In this document: in pieces, positions 1 through 7,771 of the stretch
Layout of the letters: each line of letters begins with the position of its first letter
Numbering within the stretch: the first letter of the stretch is position 1
Assembly: GCF_000421265.1 (NCBI RefSeq)
Contig: NZ_ATWN01000005.1
Coordinates: 310,001-374,000 of the forward strand
Reading direction: 5' to 3'
Length of the DNA: 64,000 nt
Source: Thalassospira lucentensis MCCC 1A00383 = DSM 14000
Lineage (GTDB): Bacteria > Pseudomonadota > Alphaproteobacteria > Rhodospirillales > Thalassospiraceae
The notes under the pieces: generated by a model
Seen by the model: the letters and a program-made list of their open reading frames with translations, nothing else
What the model was told of the DNA's origin: nothing
The model's database searches: none
Translations under genes and position numbers: made by a program

Positions 1-321
1 GGGTGGTGCCACCACGATCAGATTGTCAAACTTTCCGTCATTACGCTTTGCCGTCAAATAGGACATGACGTCATCAACAAATTCGACCTGGGCATGTTCA
101 TGGGGATCGGTACTTGGCGGCATGGCGTGGCGTTGCTGATTGCCGCCGGGGTTGGCAAAGCCGCGACCGGGCTTGTCACTGGCAATGTCCGAACTTGAAC
201 GATTATCCGCAATCATTTCATGAACGGTTTCCAGATGACGGCCTTCGGCATCGTGACGAACGGAAATCACATGTGCGCGGCCACCATCGGCGACAAGGAT
301 CCACTGGTTCTTATGGGGCAT
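1..321 (-). CDS. Host-attachment-family protein (3' end outside window)
   Basis: The reverse strand carries an open frame of 107 codons running off the left edge. It begins MPHKNQWILVADGGRAHV, typical of the 'protein required for attachment to host cells' family (PF10116), whose members start with a W-(I/V)-L-V-A-D-xx-R-A motif and are about 140-150 residues long, so the last third is missing here. A low-complexity basic/polar stretch (D-K-P-G-R-G-F) around residues 51-57 and the later FVDDVMSYL segment also fit. The ATG at 321 is preceded by AGGTTTGAA, a usable ribosome site; the frame stays open upstream to an ATG at 375, which lacks such a site. The biochemical role of this family is poorly defined; the name comes from Agrobacterium work. 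Confidence 0.75.
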   Translation of the reverse strand, partial: MPHKNQWILVADGGRAHVISVRHDAEGRHLETVHEMIADNRSSSDIASDKPGRGFANPGGNQQRHAMPPSTDPHEHAQVEFVDDVMSYLTAKRNDGKFDNLIVVAPP

Positions 322-399
322 TTCAAACCTGCCATTTGTTGTTGCAGATACCTCGCCAACGCCCGCAAACGCCATGATGTTCCAGCCAATCCCCCGAAA

Positions 400-432
400 A
401 ACAAAAAGGGCCGATCATCTGACCGGCCCCTT
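400..432 (-). terminator. Intrinsic terminator after the ABC permease
   Basis: GGGCCG at 408-413 pairs with CGGCCC at 424-429. Read on the minus strand the hairpin is followed by TTTTTGTTTTT. It lies directly downstream of the permease stop codon at 458. Confidence 0.85.
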
Positions 433-457
433 TGATGTTTTCATGCGAGAAAATGCG

Positions 458-1267
458 TTACCGCCAGCCCAGCAACCAGCGATCCAACCGCCCCAGCAAC
501 CACGAAACGCACAAGCCCATCAAGGATAACACCACCACACCGGCAATCAGTTGATCGGTCTGATAGAGGTTCCCTGCCGCCAGAATAAGCGCCCCGATCC
601 CGTATTGCGCGCCAATCATCTCGGCCGCAATCAGCAAGATAATCGCAATCGACGATGAAATGCGAAAGCCCGACAGAATGGTCGGCAACGCGCCGGGCAG
701 GATAATTTTGCGGATCACCGACCACATCGGCAAATCAAAACTTTGCCCCATGCGGATCAGGTTGCGCTGCACATTATCCACCCCGCCAAACGTATTGATC
801 ACGGTCGGGAAAAACACGCCAAAGGCAATGGTGGCAAATTTCGATGGCTCGCCAATGCCAAACCAGATGATAAACAGCGGCAACAACGCGATTTTCGGGA
901 TCGGGAACAAGGCCGATACCAATGCCACACCGGGCGACCGCGCCCATGTAAACATGCCGACCAGAAAACCAACGACCAAACCGGCCACCGTCCCCATGAT
1001 CCAGCCACCAACAAGGCGCTGCAACGATGCACCAAGGTGCAACCAAAGGTCCCCCGACACAATCAACTGCCAAAGTGCCTTGGCCACCGCCACCGGGCTT
1101 GGCATCGCAAGTTCGGAAATAAACCCGGTGCTTGATCCCAATTGCCACAGGGCAATCACCACCACAAAGCTGGCCCATGCTGCCACCGGATTGGATTTCG
1201 GGTTAAACCCCGTCGCCCGGAACCGCACCAGTGATGCCGGTGCGCCCTGCTCAACATCACGCGACAT
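458..1267 (-). CDS. ABC transporter permease, NitT/TauT (SsuC-like) type
   Basis: Integral membrane permease of a binding-protein-dependent importer, 269 residues with about six hydrophobic segments. The BPD_transp_1 EAA loop is visible near residues 170-200 (ALPTILSGFRISSSIA). I chose the ATG at 1267 because AAGGAG lies 8 bases upstream; an in-frame start at 1300 has no such site. The gene overlaps the ATP-binding gene by 11 bases, so the two are probably translationally coupled. With the ATPase and binding protein upstream it forms a three-gene import operon. Substrate cannot be read from the permease; members of this class carry sulfonates, nitrate, taurine, pyrimidine or thiamine precursors, or aromatic acids. 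Confidence 0.9.
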   Translation of the reverse strand: MSRDVEQGAPASLVRFRATGFNPKSNPVAAWASFVVVIALWQLGSSTGFISELAMPSPVAVAKALWQLIVSGDLWLHLGASLQRLVGGWIMGTVAGLVVGFLVGMFTWARSPGVALVSALFPIPKIALLPLFIIWFGIGEPSKFATIAFGVFFPTVINTFGGVDNVQRNLIRMGQSFDLPMWSVIRKIILPGALPTILSGFRISSSIAIILLIAAEMIGAQYGIGALILAAGNLYQTDQLIAGVVVLSLMGLCVSWLLGRLDRWLLGWR

Positions 1268-2030
1268 GGTCAAGCTCCTTATCGGCCGCAATTGCCTCAT
1301 CGCGGATCAACGCCCAAAGCGCCTGCTCATGCGCAATCAGTTCGGGCATGCCTTCATGGCGATCCTTGATCGGCACATCAATCGTATGGATTTCCTTGAT
1401 CGTGCCCGGACGTCGGCGCAATGCCACCACCTTATGGGCCAACCGCACCGCTTCATTCAGGTTATGGGTGACATACACCGCCGTCATGCCGGTGCGCGCA
1501 AACAGATCGGAAAACTCATCAAGCAATAAAATCCGCGTCTGCGCATCCAGTGCCGAGAGGGGCTCATCCATCAACAGGACAGCCGGCCGCACCGCCAACG
1601 CGCGCGCAATCCCCACCCGCTGCTTCATCCCGCCCGAAAGCTGCTTGGGATACGCATTGGCAAAATCGGAAAGATTGGTTTGCGCCAGCACTTCATCAAT
1701 GCGCGCCGCGCGCTCCGCTTTCGATAATGGATGGTCTTCCAGCACCAGACTGATATTGCCAGCAACCGTGCGCCACGGCAAAAGTGCGAAGTCCTGAAAA
1801 ACATACGTCAGCGGGTTTAAGCACCCCTCGGGCTTTGCCTGATCACACATCAGGACTTCGCCGCTGGTCGGTTTAAGCAACCCGCCAATGATCGACAAAA
1901 GTGTGGATTTTCCACAGCCCGACGGCCCGATCAGGGCCACGACCTCACCCGGCTCAATGCCAAAATCAATGTCGCGCAAAGCTTCGACCTGATCATAGCT
2001 ATGACTGACATTTTTGATATGAAGGCGCAT
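1257..2030 (-). CDS. ABC transporter ATP-binding protein, NitT/TauT (SsuB/TauB-like) type
   Basis: Cytoplasmic ATPase of the same importer, 257 residues. Walker A is GPSGCGKST (about 35-43), the signature is LSGGMKQR (about 131-138) and Walker B is VLLMDEP with a following D-loop SALD and switch histidine in YVTHNL. The start MRLHIKNV at 2030 is preceded by AGAG on the minus strand; the longer in-frame start at 2063 would add a peptide not seen in the family. Middle gene of the operon, ending 11 bases inside the permease gene. Confidence 0.92.
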   Translation of the reverse strand: MRLHIKNVSHSYDQVEALRDIDFGIEPGEVVALIGPSGCGKSTLLSIIGGLLKPTSGEVLMCDQAKPEGCLNPLTYVFQDFALLPWRTVAGNISLVLEDHPLSKAERAARIDEVLAQTNLSDFANAYPKQLSGGMKQRVGIARALAVRPAVLLMDEPLSALDAQTRILLLDEFSDLFARTGMTAVYVTHNLNEAVRLAHKVVALRRRPGTIKEIHTIDVPIKDRHEGMPELIAHEQALWALIRDEAIAADKELDHVA

Positions 2031-2111
2031 GGCGCTCTCTTTTAAGGGAAGAAACAAATGCAAACCGGGCCGAAGGCATGGTGCTTCGGCCCGGCATCAT
2101 GTCACGTCGCC

Positions 2112-3173
2112 TTACTGACCAAGCGGGGCAATAAAGCTCGTATCGATGAAGTCATCCGGGTTGGCATCGGCCGAAACGTAACCACGCTCCTGATACCATT
2201 TGACCTGCGCTTTGACGTCCTCGACATCAAGTTTGCCTTCCTCGGTAATGAACATCGCGCCATTGCGGATTTTCGGATAGGCCTTTTCAGCCGGATCGTC
2301 GCTATAGACATACTTGTGCACGATCTCAAGAATCTCGTCGGTGGTGTCACTTTTCACAAGCTTACCATCGCCGTCCGTTGCCAAAAGCCCCGCCCGGTAA
2401 TCGGCCACCCCTTTTTGATAGGCGCGCACGAATTTCTCGACCACATCGCGGCGGTCTTCAACATTGCGTGCGGATGTGAATAACCCACCGACCTGATAGG
2501 GCACATAATCCTTGACCCAACCAATGATGTGCGCCGCCCCGGCATTGGCCAGCGGCTTTGCAATATGGGGCACAATGATCATGCTATCGACCTGCCCGCT
2601 GTTCAGCGCACCAATCATGTTGGGCACGGACTGAAGCGGTTTAAGCTCCATGCTTTCAAGGTCCACACCGGCCTTCTCGGCCACATTGCCGATCATGTAA
2701 TGGAACGATGACCCAACTTGCGACAGCGCAAAGCTATGCCCGCCCAGCTTATCAACCGACGTCAGACCAGCCTCAAACGCCTTGTTCGATGCCAAAATCG
2801 CCGATCCGTCATAGCCGGCATCTTCATGAAGCTGCGCGCCAATCACCTTAAGCGCGCCCTTGCCCGCAAGGTTAAAGAACCCGCCCGTGAATGCGGTCAC
2901 GCCAAAATCAGCATCCCCCGATGCAATCGCCACCGCAACCGGCTGGGCCGACCGGAAAAACGTAATTTCCGCATCAAGCCCTTCGTCGGCGAAATAGCCC
3001 TTTTCCTTGGCAATAAACAACGGCGAACTTGAAACGAATGTCAGCGCGGCAATGTTGATTTTCTCTGCCGCGTTTGCCGCCCCGGCCCCCAACACAGTCG
3101 CACCAAGAGCAACCGCCAGCACCGACCGACGGGTCGCCTGCACGGCCCCGCGCATCAAATCATGTGAACGCAT
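2112..3173 (-). CDS. ABC transporter substrate-binding protein, NMT1/SsuA-like
   Basis: Periplasmic binding protein of the importer, 353 residues. The N-terminus holds an Arg-Arg pair followed by a hydrophobic stretch ending in A-N-A (residues 15-36), giving a cleavable signal that could be Sec or Tat. The mature part follows the NMT1/THI5-like pattern: FIAKEKGYFADEGLD, then a run of V-A-I-A-S-G-D-A-D-F-G-V typical of this family. A GAGGAGG site precedes the ATG at 3173. First gene of the operon; 81 bases separate it from the ATPase gene. Substrate unknown. Confidence 0.9.
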   Translation of the reverse strand: MRSHDLMRGAVQATRRSVLAVALGATVLGAGAANAAEKINIAALTFVSSSPLFIAKEKGYFADEGLDAEITFFRSAQPVAVAIASGDADFGVTAFTGGFFNLAGKGALKVIGAQLHEDAGYDGSAILASNKAFEAGLTSVDKLGGHSFALSQVGSSFHYMIGNVAEKAGVDLESMELKPLQSVPNMIGALNSGQVDSMIIVPHIAKPLANAGAAHIIGWVKDYVPYQVGGLFTSARNVEDRRDVVEKFVRAYQKGVADYRAGLLATDGDGKLVKSDTTDEILEIVHKYVYSDDPAEKAYPKIRNGAMFITEEGKLDVEDVKAQVKWYQERGYVSADANPDDFIDTSFIAPLGQ

Positions 3174-3344
3174 GTTTCCTCCTCAAAACCATTTTTTGTT
3201 CATTTATGTGTTCGCAATTTTGGTAGCCGATTCACCGGCAAATTGCCAATGTTTAGCGTCTATTGCATGAAAATTGGCGGGTTTTGCCCCAAACAGGCAA
3301 TCAGCATGAAACGATATTTCACCCGCTGGTGGAGCATCCAGCCC

Positions 3345-3725
3345 GAGATCCCCGCCTTCGCGGGGATGACGGTGCCTGATACTAAGATTGATACGAACGT
3401 CATTCCCGCGCAGGCGGGAACCTCGACCCACAAACTCCACACTTAGACACCCCCCAAATTGCCATCACCGCATTCCCCCCCCGTCATCCCCGCGAAGGCG
3501 GGGATCTCGCCCCACAAGCTCCACCCCAATAAAACATCCCCACACAAATTGCCCCCCATCTCAAACAAGAACCACATAACCCCATGGATTCTCGCCTTCG
3601 CGGGCATGACGGCACCTCGTACCAAGACTGATACGAACGTCATTCCCGCAAAACCCTCCCCAGTCACCCCCGCTAACCTCCGTCATCCCCGCTCCCACCG
3701 TCATTCCCGCGAAGGCGGGAATCTC
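3345..3725. repeat. Cluster of palindromic GTCATTCCCGC repeats (BIME-like)
   Basis: The 667-base gap 3174-3840 has no gene. It holds at least six copies of a short palindromic unit with core GTCATtCCCGCGaAGGCGGGaA. Copies lie at 3345-3370 (reverse), 3399-3422, 3483-3508, 3588-3610 (reverse), 3639-3650 (truncated) and 3700-3725. Two reverse/forward pairs are separated by a related 28-base spacer ending GATACGAAC, so they form composite inverted units. Three forward copies are followed by a shared tail resembling CTCGCCCCACAAGCTCCAC. Further copies occur at 39987 and 40897. The short open frames here are translations of the repeat and are not genes. Confidence 0.85.
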
Positions 3726-3840
3726 GCCCCACAAGCTCCACACCCCGCACCCCACACCCAAAACACCCACACAAAATTGCCACCCCACCCGAAACGCGAT
3801 AGAACCAGCACACCACCTTCACCCGCTCACAAGGCCAATC

Positions 3841-5067
3841 ATGCCAGAACAATCCCCGACATCCGCCCCCACCCCCAACGGTAAAACCGCCATGATCATC
3901 GGTGCCGGTCCCGCCGGGCTGATGGCCGCCGAACGGCTGGCGGGCGAAGGATATGCGGTAACATTGTATGAAGGCATGCCCAGTGCCGGGCGCAAATTCC
4001 TGATGGCGGGGAAATCGGGCCTGAACATCACGCATAGCGAAGACCTCGAAACCTTCCTGACCCGCTATGGCACCGCACGCGAACGCCTCGAACCACATTT
4101 GCGCAAATTCGGCCCCGCTCAAATCCGCGACTGGTGTGCGGGGCTTGGGATTGAAACCTTTGTCGGGTCTTCGGGTCGGGTGTTCCCGACCGCGATGAAG
4201 GCAAGCCCGCTTTTGCGCGCATGGCTCAAACGCCTTGATGGCTTGGGCTGTAAAATCCACTACCGCCACTATTGGACCGGCTGGAACGATGCCGGTCAGG
4301 CGGTTTTCAAAACCCCCGATAGCCCGACAAATGGCGAAACAACGGCCACCGCCGACATCACCATTCTGGCCTTGGGCGGCGGCAGTTGGAAACGGCTGGG
4401 ATCAGATGGCAAATGGATGGACATCCTGCAAAATGAGGGGATCAAATGCACCCCGTTCAAACCCGCCAATTGCGGCTTTGAGGTCAACTGGACCGACCAT
4501 TTGATTGATAAATGCGCAGGCCAACCGGTAAAACCCGTCACCCTGACCTGTCGCACGCAAACCGTACGCGGCGAATTCGTCATTTCCAAAACCGGGATCG
4601 AAGGCAGCGCGGTCTACGCCATCTCGGCAACGCTCCGCGATCAATGGCTTGAAACCGGCACAGCGACACTCACACTCGACCTCGCCCCGGACCGCACACT
4701 GGAAGACGTCACCGCCCGCCTCGCCAAACCGCGCGGCAAAAACTCAATGGGCAACCATTTGCGGAAATCGCTTGGCTTAGATGCCACCAAAACCGCGCTG
4801 ATTTTCGAGGTCACCCCACGTGAAACCCTGAACGACCCCGCCAAACTCGCCACGGCAATTAAGAGCCTCCCCATCAAGATCACCAAACCCCGCCCGATTG
4901 ATGAGGCGATTAGCACCGCTGGCGGTGTGGCATGGGAAGAACTGGATGAAACTTTCCAACTTATCAAACGTCCGGGCACCTACTGCCTCGGCGAGATGGT
5001 CGATTGGGAAGCACCTACGGGGGGGTATTTATTGAGTGGGTGTTTTGTCAGTTCAACTTTAGCGTAG
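3841..5067 (+). CDS. HI0933/TIGR03862-type flavoprotein with altered C-terminus
   Basis: FAD-dependent NAD(P)-type oxidoreductase of the HI0933-like family. The dinucleotide-binding motif GAGPAG is at residues 21-26 and the family signature GRKFLMAGKSGLN at about 52-64; a second conserved block MVDWEAPTGGYLLSGCF lies at the end. In this family that block normally continues into a short G-R-A-A-G tail that closes the FAD site. Here, after GCF, the sequence changes to VSSTLA and stops exactly where base composition drops, so the last dozen or so residues appear replaced by inserted DNA. The protein may still fold, but activity is uncertain. Physiological substrate of the family is unknown. Confidence 0.85.
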   Translation: MPEQSPTSAPTPNGKTAMIIGAGPAGLMAAERLAGEGYAVTLYEGMPSAGRKFLMAGKSGLNITHSEDLETFLTRYGTARERLEPHLRKFGPAQIRDWCAGLGIETFVGSSGRVFPTAMKASPLLRAWLKRLDGLGCKIHYRHYWTGWNDAGQAVFKTPDSPTNGETTATADITILALGGGSWKRLGSDGKWMDILQNEGIKCTPFKPANCGFEVNWTDHLIDKCAGQPVKPVTLTCRTQTVRGEFVISKTGIEGSAVYAISATLRDQWLETGTATLTLDLAPDRTLEDVTARLAKPRGKNSMGNHLRKSLGLDATKTALIFEVTPRETLNDPAKLATAIKSLPIKITKPRPIDEAISTAGGVAWEELDETFQLIKRPGTYCLGEMVDWEAPTGGYLLSGCFVSSTLA

Positions 5068-6835
5068 AAGCGCGCCTCTCAACAAGCTAAAGTAGCGCTT
5101 TCTAATTGTACAGCACCTATCGCTGCACCTTTTACCAGCCTCTGCTTCAAGGTTTTGCATTTAACATGACAGATTCTTTATTGTCTATATTCCCTAAGCC
5201 TCTTCTGGATGACCTTATCCGAGGTCGCTGGCTTCCAATTATTGGCGCAGGTATGTCCCTTAATGCGGACCTTCCAAGTGGAGAAAAGATGCCATTGTGG
5301 GATAGTTTAACCGATTTATTTGCAGATGACCTTACAGACTTCTCTCCACTTGGTCCTATAGACGCCCTCTCTGCATATGAACATGAGTTCGGTCGAGCAA
5401 AATTAATTGAGAGACTTACTGATGTTTTACATATAAACAAATCTTCACCTGGAGACACTCATCGAGCTTTTTGCCAAATCCCATTTGACATAGTCTGCAC
5501 AACAAATTTTGACTATTTATTGGAACAGCAGTACACAGAAATTACATCATGCCATATTATTATTGATGAAGATCAATTATCAATAAACCAGAATTCATCA
5601 GACCCATTACTAGTAAAATTACATGGAGATCTACGACATCCTTCTAGGTTAATCGCCACTGAGAATGACTATGACTCATTTATCAACAAGTACCCTTTGA
5701 TTGCTACCTATCTATCTAATCTATTGATATCAAAAACAGCCATTCTGATTGGCTACAGTTTAGATGATCCAGATTTCAGACAACTTTGGAATGTCGTCTC
5801 TAGTCGATTGGGCAAGAATACTCGCCCAGCATATGCTCTAGTAGTCGATGCTTCCCCGACTGAAACGGCGCGCTTTGAAAGACGTGGCGTTAAAGTCATA
5901 AACTTACCAGGATCGAAAAACAATTACGGAAAAATTCTGGAAAACACATTCAAAGATATACACAACTATTGGCTTCAAAATGCGTTATCCGAGCAAACAA
6001 TCCGTTCTGAAGACCCTTTGCTAGAATTACTTCTACCCAGACACACCCCAACTAGACTTTGCTTTTTTTCTGTACCTAAGCAGTATCTATCCATCTACAG
6101 AAAAATGGTATTCCCAGTTGTAGAGGACACAGGTTTTGTTCCCGTGACCATTGACGACGTTCTTGCAAAAGGAAACAATATTAGATCAATCACGGACACG
6201 TTGATTGATAGAGCATCTGTAGTAGTAGTGGACACTCAAAAGAATGCCTCTCGCGAAAGAGATGACCTAAAACTTGCACAGCAAAAGAAACATGAGCGGG
6301 CTAAGAACAATCGCCCCCCTTTGGAAATCATTGAAATCATTCCGAAAGGTAGCCAACCGGCCACTGAAATTCCTGTAGAATCAGTGATTCATCGCGGAAA
6401 CGTTCTCGACCAAGGAATAGATAAGCTTCTCGATGAAATCAAAATAGCTTTGGAGAAAATTTCAACTTCACTGAACTCAGACTTTGAAACTGAGACCAGT
6501 AACCTAATGGCTGCAGGTGAGCACAAGTCTGCGTTGATTTCCGCCATATCTCATTTAGAGAACGCTCTTAGAGAGTACTTCGAAAAGCACTCAGATAATT
6601 CGTCCTCAAAATATGTCAATCGTGCTCCGCAATTGAGAAAAATGATCGAAGAGTCATTAATGAGGGAAATTCTCACTAAGGATGAACACAGCCGGATCAT
6701 TAAACTCATTTACCGCCGAAACGAGGCAGTACACAGAACTAAGAACGTTACTGCACAAAACGCACGTGAAGCGATTGAGCTTGTGCGGAAAGTACTTGAA
6801 AGACTTCGAAACCTGTAAGAAAAAACAGCGAGGCA
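5045..6835. mobile_element. AT-rich inserted segment carrying one defence-type gene
   Basis: Composition shifts sharply to AT-rich after about 5045 and returns to GC-rich at about 6835, just before the methyltransferase ribosome site. The left edge coincides with loss of the conserved flavoprotein tail. I see no integrase, transposase, obvious terminal inverted repeats or target duplication, so the insertion mechanism is unknown. Boundaries are approximate and judged by eye. Confidence 0.55.
5166..6818 (+). CDS. SIR2 / TIR-like / HEPN-like multidomain protein, putative anti-phage effector
   Basis: A 550-residue soluble protein. Residues about 20-230 form a SIR2_2-type domain: IIGAGMS (25-31), TTNFD (112-116, with the Asn expected at the NAD site), KLHGD (151-155, H153 as putative catalytic His) and GYSLDDPDF (196-204). 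Residues about 295-395 (LCFFSVPKQY, then VVVVDTQ at 352-358) resemble a TIR-like or nucleotide-binding Rossmann fold, weakly. The C-terminus (about 445-550) is helical with YRRNEAVH (516-523), an R-x4-H motif of HEPN RNase-like domains. SIR2 domains in such proteins usually deplete NAD in abortive infection. The gene is alone in an AT-rich insert. Start chosen at MTDSLL; an ATG-less extension to 5106 is open but unsupported. Middle-domain call is inference. Confidence 0.8.
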   Translation: MTDSLLSIFPKPLLDDLIRGRWLPIIGAGMSLNADLPSGEKMPLWDSLTDLFADDLTDFSPLGPIDALSAYEHEFGRAKLIERLTDVLHINKSSPGDTHRAFCQIPFDIVCTTNFDYLLEQQYTEITSCHIIIDEDQLSINQNSSDPLLVKLHGDLRHPSRLIATENDYDSFINKYPLIATYLSNLLISKTAILIGYSLDDPDFRQLWNVVSSRLGKNTRPAYALVVDASPTETARFERRGVKVINLPGSKNNYGKILENTFKDIHNYWLQNALSEQTIRSEDPLLELLLPRHTPTRLCFFSVPKQYLSIYRKMVFPVVEDTGFVPVTIDDVLAKGNNIRSITDTLIDRASVVVVDTQKNASRERDDLKLAQQKKHERAKNNRPPLEIIEIIPKGSQPATEIPVESVIHRGNVLDQGIDKLLDEIKIALEKISTSLNSDFETETSNLMAAGEHKSALISAISHLENALREYFEKHSDNSSSKYVNRAPQLRKMIEESLMREILTKDEHSRIIKLIYRRNEAVHRTKNVTAQNAREAIELVRKVLERLRNL

Positions 6836-6840
6836 AAACC

Positions 6841-7512
6841 ATGGTGAACGCCAGTGATGGCGATGCCAATCGTCATGATATTTCCGATAGCGCATCCGAA
6901 CTGACCCGCATGACGGATGCCGATCCGCAAAGTCTGGCGGCCTATTACGATCAATGGGCCGAAAGCTATGACGCTGATTTGCCCAAGATGGGGTATGACG
7001 CACCAATGCGCGCGGCCGCCATCATGGTCGCACAGGATATCGCGTTTGATGCGCCGATTTTGGATGCCGGATGTGGCACCGGCCTGACCGGGCAGGAACT
7101 CGCACGTGCGGGATATACCGACCTCACCGGGATTGATTTATCACTGGAATCACTGCAAGCCGCCGAGGCCAAGGGTGTGTATCGCCACCTTAAAAAGCGC
7201 GATATGAACAAGCCACTGGCGTTTGGCGACAATGGTTTTGCCGCCGTGCAATGCATCGGAACCCTGACCTATGTGCGCGAAAAACGCAAACTGATGGCCG
7301 AGTTTTGCCGCGTGGTCAAACGCGGCGGCATCGTCAGTTTCACCCACCGCGCCGATCTGTATGACGATGCCTTTATTAAGGTCCTGACCGCCACCACGCG
7401 CGCGGGACTCTGGGAACTGGTATCGCACTCCGACCCGATGCCCTATCTGCCGAACCACAAGGATTTCGGCGATAAGACGCATGTTTTCTATGATGTCTAT
7501 CGCGTGAAATAA
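6841..7512 (+). CDS. Class I SAM-dependent methyltransferase (WBSCR27/METTL27-like)
   Basis: Cytoplasmic methyltransferase, 223 residues. SAM-binding motif I is LDAGCGTG (74-81), followed by the acidic end of strand 2 in TGIDLS; the preceding AAYYDQWAESYDADL segment is characteristic of the METTL27-like group. GAGG lies 10 bases before the ATG at 6841, which supports this start over the longer frame that extends back into the inserted DNA. Base composition is that of the chromosome, so this gene belongs to the resident locus beside the flavoprotein. Acceptor substrate unknown. Confidence 0.85.
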   Translation: MVNASDGDANRHDISDSASELTRMTDADPQSLAAYYDQWAESYDADLPKMGYDAPMRAAAIMVAQDIAFDAPILDAGCGTGLTGQELARAGYTDLTGIDLSLESLQAAEAKGVYRHLKKRDMNKPLAFGDNGFAAVQCIGTLTYVREKRKLMAEFCRVVKRGGIVSFTHRADLYDDAFIKVLTATTRAGLWELVSHSDPMPYLPNHKDFGDKTHVFYDVYRVK

Positions 7513-7600
7513 TCCCGCGATTTCAGCCCCCTACGTCATATTCCCCACCCACAACCTGAAACACCCCACACCATAAATGCGACCCATTCGCACTTTTATA

Positions 7601-7642
7601 GTTGACAAGATCAACCATTTTTAGGTAGTTGATCATGTCAAC
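7601..7642. promoter_or_regulatory. Paired operator-like boxes GTTGACAwGATCAAC
   Basis: GTTGACAAGATCAAC at 7601-7615 and, on the opposite strand, GTTGACATGATCAAC at 7628-7642 differ at one base. Each is nearly palindromic; centres are 27 bases apart. They sit 130 bases before the MFS gene, which is co-directional with a marR gene, so MarR binding is the likely use. The TTGACA within the first box could also serve as a -35 element. Confidence 0.6.
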
Positions 7643-7645
7643 CAA

Positions 7646-7690
7646 TTAAGCCTGCGCCAGTTAAGTCTGCGCCAGTCGAGCCTACGCAAG
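7646..7690 (+). repeat. Three imperfect 15-base tandem repeats
   Basis: Units TTAAGCCTGCGCCAG, TTAAGTCTGCGCCAG and TCGAGCCTACGCAAG follow each other directly, between the operator-like boxes and the MFS gene. Role unknown; they may be slippage products in the 5' leader. Confidence 0.6.
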
Positions 7691-7771
7691 TGCAAGCCCC
7701 AAAGCGCCCCTCGTGCCACCACACGGTCTGCGCATTTTTGCCGCGCCACCAATGAAAGCGACCTTGCCCCC

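Noticed and set aside
660-1529. Long plus-strand ORF opposite the ABC importer
   Set aside because: Shadow of the permease and ATPase genes, which have clear family motifs on the other strand.
3345-3725. Possible CRISPR array
   Set aside because: Copies are in mixed orientation and unequal spacing and show palindromic REP structure; no cas genes.
3204-3884. Several ORFs with VIPAKAGI or RLRGND-like peptides
   Set aside because: These are translations of the GTCATTCCCGC repeats.
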